The position numbers were made by a program, and so were the translations under genes. Shown here in pieces: positions 1-7,124 of a stretch of 24,169 bases of DNA. The DNA comes from a virus. The stretch is from the IMG/VR virus record IMGVR_UViG_3300024352_000084, positions 1 through 24,169 of that record; one strand, written 5' to 3'. The notes beneath the pieces were generated by a model. The model did no database searches. It had not been told where the DNA came from and worked only from the letters and a program-made list of their open reading frames with translations. Position 1 is the first letter of the stretch. Every line of letters begins with the position of its first letter.

Positions 1-371
1 ATGTTATTGTTTTTTAACAAATCGTTGATTACGCCAAACGTCTTTTGCGTAGGAATCTTATTAGCTTCAAGAATGTTTTGCACAACACCTAATTGTGCTT
101 TCATTCCTTCAGCATCGCCATTTTTAAATGCGTCCGAGTTTTCTAGTCCTGTCAGCATCCCGCCAACAATGCTTAATTGCTTTTGATTCAACCCAAGTTC
201 AGCCGCACCTGCTTGCGCCTCTGCTTGTCGCAACGCAATCGGATTCATTTGTTCCGCTTGTTGATATGCTTGTGCGCCACGGGCAATATTTAACATATCA
301 CCTAAAGATGATAATCCTTGTGGTGCTTTTGCAGCCAAAGGAATGGTTGGGTCTACATAAGATGTTGCCAT
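1..371 (-). CDS. Ejection/internal-virion-type protein, 3' end cut by window edge
   Basis: The frame opens with ATG at 371 and stays open to base 1, giving 123 residues of a longer protein whose C-terminus lies outside the window. The start has a good ribosome-binding site (AAGGA, 7 nt before the ATG) that overlaps the TAA of the preceding gene, so the two genes are probably co-translated. The visible part is rich in Ala, Gln, Gly and Leu, begins MATSYVDPTIPLAAK, and looks mostly helical, with long Gln/Ala stretches around residues 25-60. There is no signal peptide and no catalytic motif in the visible part. Its position directly after the 333-aa ejection-type gene and downstream of gp4 and gp10 homologues matches where P22 keeps its DNA-ejection proteins (gp7, gp20, gp16). 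The role is inferred from position and composition only. Confidence 0.75.
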   Translation of the reverse strand, partial: MATSYVDPTIPLAAKAPQGLSSLGDMLNIARGAQAYQQAEQMNPIALRQAEAQAGAAELGLNQKQLSIVGGMLTGLENSDAFKNGDAEGMKAQLGVVQNILEANKIPTQKTFGVINDLLKNNN

Positions 372-380
372 ATTTATTCC

Positions 381-1382
381 TTAAAACGCATAATCAGCAA
401 CTGAACTAGGCACAACACCTTGTCCACCAAATCCATAGACGTTTTCTGCGCCATATTGATTCATTGCATTTTGAGCGTTTTGCAATGGCGATCCGGTTTT
501 GGGTTTAAGCAATTGGCTTAATGCGTATGTTTGACCTGCGTTAGTAATTCCACCCGTTAAGGCATTTGCTACGCCAACATCGCCCGCTGCACCCGCTTGT
601 GCTGATCCGGTAATACCTGCCGCTGTTGCCGCTGCACCGCCTGTCAACAAATCAGCAATGTTTTTACCAACGCCTGTTGTTAGACCAGTTCCGGTATAAC
701 CGTATACATTACCTGCATTGATTGCTTGACCTGTACCCGTTGTGCCTAAACCTGCAATGCCTGACAATGTGCTAAATATGTTGTTGCGCTGCGCTTGCCA
801 ATTGTTAAATGCTTGTTGATAAGCATTACCTGCATAATCTTCGGCAAACTTTGTTGCGCCCCTTGCAATGTTAGAGCCGCCACCACCAACGTTTAGGGCT
901 TGCTTTGTAGCACCTAAACCTTGGTTAAGCATAAACTCATAATTAGGCGCAAGGTTAGATTTAAGATCAGCCGCCGTAAATGGTTGGCTGAAATAACCCG
1001 AATTAACCAATTCGTTTAGCTTTGCGGCTGCGTTTGTGCCTGTCGTAATAAACGGTGCTGTATACGCTTGGGATTGCCCATATATGCCGCCCAAATTACT
1101 CATTTGGCGATCAGCAATATCTCGCAATACAACAGCGTTACGTTCCGCTGTTTCTCGTTGCGCTGCCGATGCCTCTTTAGCGGCTTGTGCTTGTTTAGAT
1201 GCGGCTGATGATGCTGCGCTACCGGAAATAGCACTTCCAAGCAATTGACCGCCAACCATAACGGCAGCGGAAACAGGATCACGCATTTCACGATACGCTG
1301 CGCCACCCGTAGGATCGCCGATAGGATGATCAATAGACATCGCCTTAGTTTGGCGGCGGGATAGGTATACTTTATGGTACAT
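381..1382 (-). CDS. DNA-transfer/ejection-type virion protein (333 aa)
   Basis: Predicted protein very rich in Ala, Gly, Gln and Asn. Residues about 36-85 form an Ala-rich amphipathic stretch that looks like coiled coil. Residues about 140-200 carry a pattern (LAPNYEFMLNQG, then GGSNIARG, then AFNNWQAQRNNIF) that I recognise from proteins annotated in podoviruses as DNA-transfer or ejection proteins. The ATG at 1382 is preferred because GGAG sits 5 nt upstream. An internal ATG at 1340 is possible but has a poorly spaced site. The start overlaps the end of the GNAT-like gene by 11 nt, and the stop overlaps the ribosome-binding site of the next gene, so it is embedded in a translationally coupled late operon. 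It is probably carried in the virion and delivered with the DNA. No enzymatic motif is visible. Confidence 0.82.
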   Translation of the reverse strand: MYHKVYLSRRQTKAMSIDHPIGDPTGGAAYREMRDPVSAAVMVGGQLLGSAISGSAASSAASKQAQAAKEASAAQRETAERNAVVLRDIADRQMSNLGGIYGQSQAYTAPFITTGTNAAAKLNELVNSGYFSQPFTAADLKSNLAPNYEFMLNQGLGATKQALNVGGGGSNIARGATKFAEDYAGNAYQQAFNNWQAQRNNIFSTLSGIAGLGTTGTGQAINAGNVYGYTGTGLTTGVGKNIADLLTGGAAATAAGITGSAQAGAAGDVGVANALTGGITNAGQTYALSQLLKPKTGSPLQNAQNAMNQYGAENVYGFGGQGVVPSSVADYAF

Positions 1383-1743
1383 ATTTGCTCCGATAGCATC
1401 TAAGTAGGATTTTATCGCTTTCTTGCCCTAATTCAATAAAACCCAATCTTTTGCAGAAATTTAAACCTTTGGGGTTGTCTTTTAAAACCGATGTTGTTGC
1501 ATATCCGTATTTATCTATTACTTTCTTCAATGCCATCAAATGTCCCCTAATAGATGCTTTTGATGGTTTTCCGTATCCAATATGCAATTCGTGCCCTTTT
1601 TGCATAATTGCGCCAATTACTTCATCGTTTTGACGCAACGGGATAATTTCCCAATCAACCAAACATTTATTAAAGTCATTTAAAGAAATAGTTAGCCTAT
1701 CCTTTACTGATTCATACAGCATAGAAATGGCTTGGTCTCTCAT
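1372..1743 (-). CDS. GNAT-fold acetyltransferase-like protein (123 aa)
   Basis: The C-terminal half has the typical N-acetyltransferase ending: KDNPKGLNFCKRLGFIELG (residues about 91-109), in which an Asn-containing helix leads to a GF and a short final strand. Earlier, residues 34-60 look like the paired strands of the fold (WEIIPLRQNDEVIGAIM). At 123 residues it is shorter than most GNAT enzymes and lacks a clear Gly-rich acetyl-CoA loop (usually Q/RxxGxG/A; here KASIRGHLMA is the nearest equivalent), so it may be catalytically inactive. It begins in a TAATG overlap with the upstream fibre-type gene. GNAT-like proteins are often found among podovirus tail and ejection genes, T7 gp13 being a case usually described as virion-associated. 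A structural or assembly role is as likely as acetyl transfer. Confidence 0.8.
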   Translation of the reverse strand: MRDQAISMLYESVKDRLTISLNDFNKCLVDWEIIPLRQNDEVIGAIMQKGHELHIGYGKPSKASIRGHLMALKKVIDKYGYATTSVLKDNPKGLNFCKRLGFIELGQESDKILLRCYRSKYVP

Positions 1744-2246
1744 TACACAATGCTCGTAATAATGCCGTTTGTTACGGTAATTGTTTTTTGCACCGCATCA
1801 CCGGATTTAAACGTTCCTGTTGCGCCGCCAACTACGTTGCTGCTTGTAACTGTAATAGGTGATGTTGTTACCGCTGTTAATTGACCACGGCTGTTTACAG
1901 TTAATGTAGGCACATTGCTAGAATTACCGTATGTCCCCGCTGTTACGGCTGTATCAGTAACTTTTATAGCAATTCCGCCTGATAAATTAGTAACGGTGAT
2001 GCCTTGTCCGGCTGTTAATACATTTAATGAATATCCCGTGCCATTGCCAATCAATAATTGTCCATTTGCAGGAATAGTGCTTAATCCTGTTCCGCCATAC
2101 ACAACAGGCACAAGGTTAGAAACGTTTACCCCAACATAACTTGGGTTCATTAGCCACATCATCCATTCCCGTGCAGGCCTGCCCGTCATAGGATCAAGAA
2201 ATGGGCTTTGCGGGAAAATGATGTTGGTATTGGGTGCTGTGGCCAT
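1743..2246 (-). CDS. Tail fibre/adhesin-type protein (167 aa)
   Basis: Residues about 10-35 hold a short adaptor-like segment (PFLDPMTGRPAREWMMWLM), a pattern seen at the N-terminus of many small phage fibre proteins. The rest is Gly/Thr/Val-rich beta sequence with fibre repeats. Residues about 49-96 (YGGTGLSTIP, LIGNGTGY, LTAGQGITVTN) closely resemble a segment of the 1165-aa fibre encoded 5 kb upstream. Residues about 104-130 follow the common fibre motif AGTYGxxxxVPTxTVxxxGxLTA. The start forms TAATG with the stop of the gp10-like gene and the end forms TAATG with the GNAT-like gene, so all three are translated as a chain. It is probably a virion protein attached near the gp10-like hub. 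Its exact place is not shown by the sequence. Confidence 0.85.
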   Translation of the reverse strand: MATAPNTNIIFPQSPFLDPMTGRPAREWMMWLMNPSYVGVNVSNLVPVVYGGTGLSTIPANGQLLIGNGTGYSLNVLTAGQGITVTNLSGGIAIKVTDTAVTAGTYGNSSNVPTLTVNSRGQLTAVTTSPITVTSSNVVGGATGTFKSGDAVQKTITVTNGIITSIV

Positions 2247-3832
2247 TAGTTGTCCCCAACGCTACCTTTAAGGTTAGCCGACACAATCACAGCTTTAATT
2301 GGATCGCTAACAACTACTTCAAAAATACGATCCCGTGCCATGCCCAAACGCCGCCATATTGCACGATTCTTATACCGTCCAATTTTGCCAATGCTTACCC
2401 AATGTTCGTTTGACCAAGTGCTGCCGCCATCATTAGACCAACGCAGCATTGCTTTAGGCTCTGCCCCAAGCGTTTCTGTATTAATACTAAATTCATAGTA
2501 AATATTAATGATTTCTGTTGGATCAACCGTTTCTGTGGCTGATGGGCCAATAATTAAACTTGTTGGGCTTAAATTTTGATTAACAAAAGTTTGCCCGTTT
2601 AAGCCTACGCCTGGTTGAAACTGAATTTGCAATTCATCAAAGTATTGGCGTTGTAAGTCTGATGTAAGATGCGGAGCACGGCGCAATCTACGGATTTTGT
2701 TGCCATCTTCTGTATATACAGTTTGGTCTAATTTATAGATTTTTCCGTTTTCATAGTCACCGACTAAATTAACGCCCTGGAAAAACGCAGCGCAATTAGA
2801 ACGATGCCGATGGTAGACACTTTGCTCATCAATAGACAGCCATTTATGCCACATCTTAGTAGTCAAATCGTATGCCCAAGTTAGATCGGCAGTCGGAAAT
2901 GTAACTACATAAAATTCGTGGCCTTCAATTTGATAGCTATAAGCAATCGCATCGGAAATTACTTTGCCAACCAATGATTGTTCAACAGCATGGGTTGAAA
3001 CTCGTTGAAATTGATAGCCTTGGATGCCGCCAATAATTGCTTGTCCTCTTGTGTCTTTCGATACAAACAAGAATTGTTCAGCAAATCGAGCAATTGAAAA
3101 CTTAGCCGCAATACCATGCTGCAATGATGTGCCTGGCACACGCTGAAACGGAAAAGATGTAATGCCTGTGATTACATTACCAACGTCTACCCATACTTCG
3201 GACGTTACTTCACCAAGCAAATACACTTGCCGATGGTCAACAATAAATGACACTAAGTTATCAGGCGATCCGTCTTTTGATCCAAAATAACCTGTTGTGC
3301 TAACAGCCAAACCAAGGTCTGAGCACGCCCAATTTTGCGTGTTTGGTTGGTTGTAAACAATGTAGTTATCCACAGTATCGCAAATGTTTGCGCCTTGCCA
3401 CGGGCCATCTGTGTCAGGCAAGACCGCAAATGTGTTTGTATCTGCAATCCATGTATAACGATCACCGCCATCAACAATATATGCCGTAAGCCCGTTATCT
3501 GTGGTTTGGTTGTCTGTAATAGATACAGGCCCTGTAGATGTGTTCAGCGTTCCAATTTGAGTTATTGAATCTACGCTTAATGCGGAATAAACCTTATCGC
3601 CGCACACAATCACCAAATAATTACCGCCTGATAACGCCCGCATCCCACGCACGGGAGCTTCGTTCAATTGTGCAAGCTTAACTAGTCCAGGCGTAGGATA
3701 TAACGCAACAACGCCACGATCACCAGGCTGTTTTAACGGATCAATCTCAGGATAAAAGTTAATACATTCCTGTGCATCTTGGTAAATGCTAGGTGCTTCG
3801 TAAGATGGGCCAACAAAACCAAAATCAGGCAT
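2246..3832 (-). CDS. P22 gp10-like tail hub / packaged-DNA stabilisation protein (528 aa)
   Basis: In P22, gp10 binds below gp4 and forms the tail hub that keeps packaged DNA in the head and carries the needle and tailspikes. This protein has the same layout. An N-terminal segment carries CINFYP (residues 23-28) and YPTPGLVK, like the P22 ending of strand one in which a pore-proximal loop leads to SFPGIAK. The middle is repetitive, propeller-like beta sequence (GNYLVIVCGDKVY, DHRQVYLLGEVTSEVW, FVSKDTRGQAIIGG). The conserved C-terminus (LRWSNDGGSTWS, residues about 452-463, then RAIWRRLGMARDRIFEVVVSDP) matches the P22 ending LSATTDG...VLWKRVGRIRKN. The length exceeds the 472 residues of P22 gp10. 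The start has AAGGA 7 nt upstream and follows the gp4-like gene by 9 nt. The gp4-then-gp10 order is the same as in P22. Confidence 0.92.
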   Translation of the reverse strand: MPDFGFVGPSYEAPSIYQDAQECINFYPEIDPLKQPGDRGVVALYPTPGLVKLAQLNEAPVRGMRALSGGNYLVIVCGDKVYSALSVDSITQIGTLNTSTGPVSITDNQTTDNGLTAYIVDGGDRYTWIADTNTFAVLPDTDGPWQGANICDTVDNYIVYNQPNTQNWACSDLGLAVSTTGYFGSKDGSPDNLVSFIVDHRQVYLLGEVTSEVWVDVGNVITGITSFPFQRVPGTSLQHGIAAKFSIARFAEQFLFVSKDTRGQAIIGGIQGYQFQRVSTHAVEQSLVGKVISDAIAYSYQIEGHEFYVVTFPTADLTWAYDLTTKMWHKWLSIDEQSVYHRHRSNCAAFFQGVNLVGDYENGKIYKLDQTVYTEDGNKIRRLRRAPHLTSDLQRQYFDELQIQFQPGVGLNGQTFVNQNLSPTSLIIGPSATETVDPTEIINIYYEFSINTETLGAEPKAMLRWSNDGGSTWSNEHWVSIGKIGRYKNRAIWRRLGMARDRIFEVVVSDPIKAVIVSANLKGSVGDN

Positions 3833-3841
3833 CGCCTATCC

Positions 3842-4813
3842 TTATCTAAAGAAACCACCTGACAAAATCCAACCTGCGTCACGCTGCCTGCTTACAAGCA
3901 ATGCGTCAGGGAATCGTGCAGATTGTGTTGGGCGCATATTGGTACGCTTGACCGTAGCTTTAGCTTGCGCTGCCAAACTTGCAATCATTGCAATTTGCGT
4001 TTGATTGTTTTTGCCATACATAGGCATCAATCGTTCAGCCAAACACCACCGCAACGCCATTGAATAGCCTTGTGGCAAATTTATGTTGTCATACATTGTT
4101 GTAAATCGACTAAACAAGTTGTCAGCAAACAAGTGCATTTCACCCTGTGATGGGTTTGGCCACACAAAAATGTTTCCTAGCAATTCTGATGGTTGGTAAT
4201 ACAATGCTTTTGGCCACGGGCCGTTCATTGTCTTTAAACCAATCATTTCATAATCTTCAAGGTTCAACACGGCAACCGGATAATCCAACCCACCGTTTAC
4301 AACAGGTTGACCGTTGGAGTTTGTGTTAATCCTAACAAATGCAGAATTAATCACTAACGGGCGTTGGTAATATGCCGTAATCGTTGTAGATGCAACCGTT
4401 TGCGAAATGTTGACGGTATATGTACCTGTCTCATTTACGTTGCCGCCTGCGCCTGTCAAAAACCCAACAATCGTTGTTCCGGCAGCGATACCCGTGCCCG
4501 TAATGGTTTGACCAATAGTTATTGCGCCTTGACTAATTGCCGTAATAGTTAAAGTTGTACCTGAGATAGAACCCGTTACAACAGCATTAGATTGTCCGCC
4601 TGGGCCGATGGTATATTGTGTTTGACCTGGCACAATAGGAAACACAATTTCGTTTTTATAAAACACCATCATATCTTCGTTTGACCATTGATCTATCATG
4701 TCATTCAATGTATCAAACGCATCTTGTGCAGCTTCAGGCGTTGGGCTTTCCCCCGCTTCCAATGCACCAATATCTCTTAATGCACGGCTGATAATATCTA
4801 TTGGTAAAGCCAT
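3842..4813 (-). CDS. P22 gp4-like tail accessory factor with an inserted beta domain (323 aa)
   Basis: The P22 gp4 protein is the adaptor that binds the portal ring from below and starts tail assembly. Residues 1-50 here are helical and follow the gp4 pattern ([18 protein letters not shown], then [19 protein letters not shown]). The C-terminal region ([23 protein letters not shown], followed by a long helix ending in arginine-rich sequence) also fits a gp4-type fold. Between them lies an extra block of about 80 residues (roughly 78-150: [41 protein letters not shown]), a small beta repeat common in surface and fibre proteins but absent from the 166-aa P22 gp4. The start has AGGA 7 nt upstream. 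It lies immediately before the gp10-like gene, as in P22. Confidence 0.9.
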   Translation of the reverse strand: MALPIDIISRALRDIGALEAGESPTPEAAQDAFDTLNDMIDQWSNEDMMVFYKNEIVFPIVPGQTQYTIGPGGQSNAVVTGSISGTTLTITAISQGAITIGQTITGTGIAAGTTIVGFLTGAGGNVNETGTYTVNISQTVASTTITAYYQRPLVINSAFVRINTNSNGQPVVNGGLDYPVAVLNLEDYEMIGLKTMNGPWPKALYYQPSELLGNIFVWPNPSQGEMHLFADNLFSRFTTMYDNINLPQGYSMALRWCLAERLMPMYGKNNQTQIAMIASLAAQAKATVKRTNMRPTQSARFPDALLVSRQRDAGWILSGGFFR

Positions 4814-4821
4814 AATTTTTC

Positions 4822-5139
4822 CTAAATCTTAGGTGTAAATACTTGTGGCTTCCACGGCGGAATCGTTGGTTTTTGCGATCCCAAATAAGCCAATTGTTTC
4901 TCTAAATTAGATTTTATGACGCTTACGCCATCTTGGATAGATTCATTTTCTATCCATTGAGCAATCATTTCCTCTGTTACATCGCTAAACGGTACTTTGA
5001 TAATTTGATCGGAAAATGTCCAATATCCTTCGGTATCTACCGACAAATCATCAACGTACGCTTTAACGTAATATCTAGCACCCGTGATTAATTCATCGGT
5101 TGCCAATACATCGAGTATTTTCCAAGTAAAGTTAGCCAT
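4822..5139 (-). CDS. Conserved phage protein of unknown function (105 aa)
   Basis: A compact, acidic protein with an N-terminal half that looks like beta strands ([29 protein letters not shown]), a middle [25 protein letters not shown] that reads as a strand followed by a helix, and a proline-rich C-terminus ending near IPPWKPQVF. No catalytic motif, signal peptide or membrane segment is visible. Similar small proteins occur among structural genes of aquatic phages, to my recollection, but I cannot name a function. The ribosome-binding site is weak (CCGG before ATG), and the start lies 3 nt after the stop of the tailspike-type head-binding protein, which suggests translation coupled to it. 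It is probably a virion or chaperone component of the adhesin block. Confidence 0.8.
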   Translation of the reverse strand: MANFTWKILDVLATDELITGARYYVKAYVDDLSVDTEGYWTFSDQIIKVPFSDVTEEMIAQWIENESIQDGVSVIKSNLEKQLAYLGSQKPTIPPWKPQVFTPKI

Positions 5140-5142
5140 GAT

Positions 5143-5445
5143 TTATGCCGGATCGTTAATACCAGGAATGTTATCGTTTGACCAAATTTGTACGGCAGAT
5201 GAATCTTTCAAAATAAACTTATAACGCACTCCACCCGTTAACCAAATTTGATTTGGCGGACGGCCATACGAATCCAAAACAATAGGATTTGAGTTGGCAA
5301 TATTGCCTGCGCTTGTTGTGTAAGTAGCTTCAGGGGCGGATGTTCCGGCTGTGTAGGTATAAAGCAAACCACCGTTTAATGGCTGTCCTGTGTTGCTAAA
5401 AAACTGTGCGCCTGCACCGCCAATTGGAGATAAGTAAACTGACAT
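5143..5445 (-). CDS. Tailspike head-binding-domain-like protein (100 aa)
   Basis: The whole protein follows the pattern of the N-terminal particle-binding domain of podovirus tailspikes: an initial F...TGQPLNGGLLYTYTAGT strand pair (residues 15-35), then Y.....NIANSNPIVLDSYGRPP (about 41-64), and a final strand set VRYKFILKDSSAVQIWSNDNI (about 73-93). In P22 this domain is about 110 residues at the front of the tailspike and binds gp4/gp10. Here it stands alone, without a receptor-binding or endoglycosidase C-terminus. It may be an adaptor onto which a separate fibre assembles, or the remnant of a spike. AGGA lies 6 nt before the ATG, and the gene follows the Gly-rich adhesin gene by 8 nt. 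Confidence 0.85.
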   Translation of the reverse strand: MSVYLSPIGGAGAQFFSNTGQPLNGGLLYTYTAGTSAPEATYTTSAGNIANSNPIVLDSYGRPPNQIWLTGGVRYKFILKDSSAVQIWSNDNIPGINDPA

Positions 5446-5453
5446 AATTTGTC

Positions 5454-6428
5454 CTATGCGGTATATGAGCCGCTGCTAGTAAATTTAACAATCGTATTTG
5501 ATCCGCTAGTTGTTACTGTTGGCGAACCCGTAACTGTTCCGGTATATTGCACCGTTGGGATAGACAAAACAACAACGCCTGATCCACCCGATCCGCTTGA
5601 TACCGCTGTTGTGCCGCCACCGCCGCCCGATCCTGTGTTAACTGTTCCGGCTGTTGCAGGCGTTGTAATACCTCCGCCTGTTCCACCGCCGCCCGTCCCG
5701 CCTGTTCCGCCTGGCACGTTTTGCGATCCGCCCCCGCCGCCACCTCCGGCATAAGTAACGCTTGATCCGGTTATAGAATTAGCAAGACCTGCACCGCCTG
5801 TACCGCCTTGCGTGCTTGGCGTGCTATTTGATCCGTTTGCCCCTGCCCCGCCTGCTCCGCCGGATGTTTCATAAAAAGTTGTTGAATCACCTGACCCCGC
5901 TTTATGCTCTGTTGGGCCACCGGATGCATAAATGTATGCTTTGCCGCCACCGCTACCAATATAAGAATTAAAAGTGCTATCAACACCTGCTGCGCCGTTG
6001 TAAACATAAGTGCCACCTGCACCACCTGCGCCAACAACAATAGTATATGTAACACCTGAATTTAATAATGTTGTGCCGGATAAAACACCGCCCCCGCCAC
6101 CTGGTGCGCCTCCGTTTCCTGCGCCCCCGCCTGCGCCGCCACCCACAACTAACATAGACACTTGATAAGCACCAACAACAGCCCAACCTGTGCCGTTATA
6201 AAACTCTACTACATTTGTAGTAGTGTTAGCACGCATCATCCCAACAACGGGTGTGCCTGGACGTTGTGCAGATGTGCCCGATGGAATCGTTGTCGCACCT
6301 GTGGCTTTATCAGACAATACTAAAAGCCCGTTTTTAGCAGGTACAGTAATAGAAATCGTAGATGCAGTATCTTCACCAATTAATGATGTTGATCCGCCCG
6401 ATGGTGCTTGAAATACTACTGAACCCAT
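5454..6428 (-). CDS. Fibre protein with glycine-rich adhesin domain (324 aa)
   Basis: Residues 1-86 form a beta domain containing the module SGTSAQRPGTPVVGMMRANT ending in EFYNGTGWAVV. Almost the same domain makes up the whole 85-aa protein encoded just upstream, and the key module recurs in the 1165-aa fibre. From about residue 92 (SMLVVGGGAGGG) to 275 the protein is a glycine-rich domain with runs of 4-8 Gly broken by short Ser/Thr/Asn turns. The last 45 residues (VVLSIPTVQYTG, TSGSNTIVKF) are nearly identical to the end of the 1165-aa fibre. Glycine-rich sheets of this kind form the receptor-binding tip in phage S16-type gp38 adhesins, where stacked polyglycine helices carry variable loops. 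A receptor-binding role is therefore likely. The start has AAGGA well spaced. Confidence 0.88.
   Translation of the reverse strand: MGSVVFQAPSGGSTSLIGEDTASTISITVPAKNGLLVLSDKATGATTIPSGTSAQRPGTPVVGMMRANTTTNVVEFYNGTGWAVVGAYQVSMLVVGGGAGGGAGNGGAPGGGGGVLSGTTLLNSGVTYTIVVGAGGAGGTYVYNGAAGVDSTFNSYIGSGGGKAYIYASGGPTEHKAGSGDSTTFYETSGGAGGAGANGSNSTPSTQGGTGGAGLANSITGSSVTYAGGGGGGGSQNVPGGTGGTGGGGTGGGITTPATAGTVNTGSGGGGGTTAVSSGSGGSGVVVLSIPTVQYTGTVTGSPTVTTSGSNTIVKFTSSGSYTA
5503..5528 (+). repeat. 26-bp exact direct repeat, copy 1 (end of 324-aa fibre gene)
   Basis: Bases 5503-5528 are identical to 7174-7199 and lie at the same place in two paralogous fibre genes, near the codons for the shared C-terminal ending (TTSGSNTI region). 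The surrounding 100 bp are also similar. The two copies are in direct orientation 1671 bp apart, so recombination between them would delete the genes in between or swap fibre tips. Confidence 0.9.
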
Positions 6429-6437
6429 AATTTTTCC

Positions 6438-6695
6438 TTAAAGCAAAACCCAACTTGTGCCGTTGTACCATTCAGGATAGCCCAAAGTAGAGTTATATCT
6501 AATCATTCCATAAACAGGGCTTGCGGGCCGTTGTGCTGTTGTTCCTGATGCAATATATGCTGCACCCGTAGCAGAATCTTCCAATAACAAAATACCATTA
6601 CTTGTTGGCACATTAATTGCATAATTGCTTGCTGAATCTGTGGCTACCAATGACACAGATCCGCCTGATGTTGCATCAAATTTTAATGTGCTCAT
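6438..6695 (-). CDS. Short fibre-domain paralogue (85 aa)
   Basis: The whole protein aligns with residues 1-86 of the next gene product. Both start with a strand of the form M.(S/T)(V/L).F.A.SGGS.SL, continue through I.VP..NG.L.L.D.ATGA, and end with the module SGTTAQRP..PV.GM(I/M)R.N followed by (E)(F/W)YNGT.W. It lacks the glycine-rich tip domain completely and ends at WVLL. It could be a capping or collar subunit, a truncated duplicate, or a reservoir for exchange with the longer fibres. The 15-nt gap to the upstream gene is pure A/T apart from one base, and the ribosome-binding site is poor, so expression may be low or depend on read-through of ribosomes. No enzymatic motif is present. 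Confidence 0.82.
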   Translation of the reverse strand: MSTLKFDATSGGSVSLVATDSASNYAINVPTSNGILLLEDSATGAAYIASGTTAQRPASPVYGMIRYNSTLGYPEWYNGTSWVLL

Positions 6696-6710
6696 GTTAT
6701 TAATTAATTT

Positions 6711-7121
6711 TTAAGGTTGTATCAAAACCCAAGTTTGGGTTTGTTCATCCCAATAATAATCTTTTCCATCATTAGGATATGGAATAGGCGGCTGCCATAA
6801 CCAAGTAGGTGCGCTTACTGTCCAACTATAAAACACGCCTGTTTGATTTGATGGCCTTGGCGCATAAAACACATCGTTTATTGAATCGTATGTGTATCCA
6901 ATCCCCGCATAATTAGCACGCAATGCTTTAGATTGATCAGGATCGGGTGTGTTTGTGTTCGGTATGTAATAAATGCCGCCACGGGTGTTATAGCTAGTTT
7001 TAATCCATGTCAAAGGATCGCCAACTAACCCTGTTTGAATAAATGCTTCATCAGCAACAATTACATCTTCAACAGTCCCTTGCCCATCTGTAATTGTTGG
7101 TACTTTTGCGTAATGTCCCAT
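6711..7121 (-). CDS. Conserved phage structural-type protein (136 aa)
   Basis: The C-terminal two thirds contain a repeated aromatic pattern I recognise from proteins widespread in marine cyanophages and pelagiphages: YAGIGYTYDSINDVFYAPRP (about residues 70-89), then FYSWTVSAPTWLWQPPIPYP (about 96-115), then DGKDYYWDEQTQTWVLI. The three aromatic segments look like short hairpins of a small beta domain built around Trp and Tyr. The N-terminus (MGHYAKVP.I.DG.V..VI.AD..FI) is also typical of the family. The function is unknown. Its frequent presence beside fibre genes points to a virion or fibre-associated part. AGGA lies 7 nt before the ATG, and the gene follows the 1165-aa fibre gene by 3 nt. 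Confidence 0.85.
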   Translation of the reverse strand: MGHYAKVPTITDGQGTVEDVIVADEAFIQTGLVGDPLTWIKTSYNTRGGIYYIPNTNTPDPDQSKALRANYAGIGYTYDSINDVFYAPRPSNQTGVFYSWTVSAPTWLWQPPIPYPNDGKDYYWDEQTQTWVLIQP

Positions 7122-7124
7122 AAC

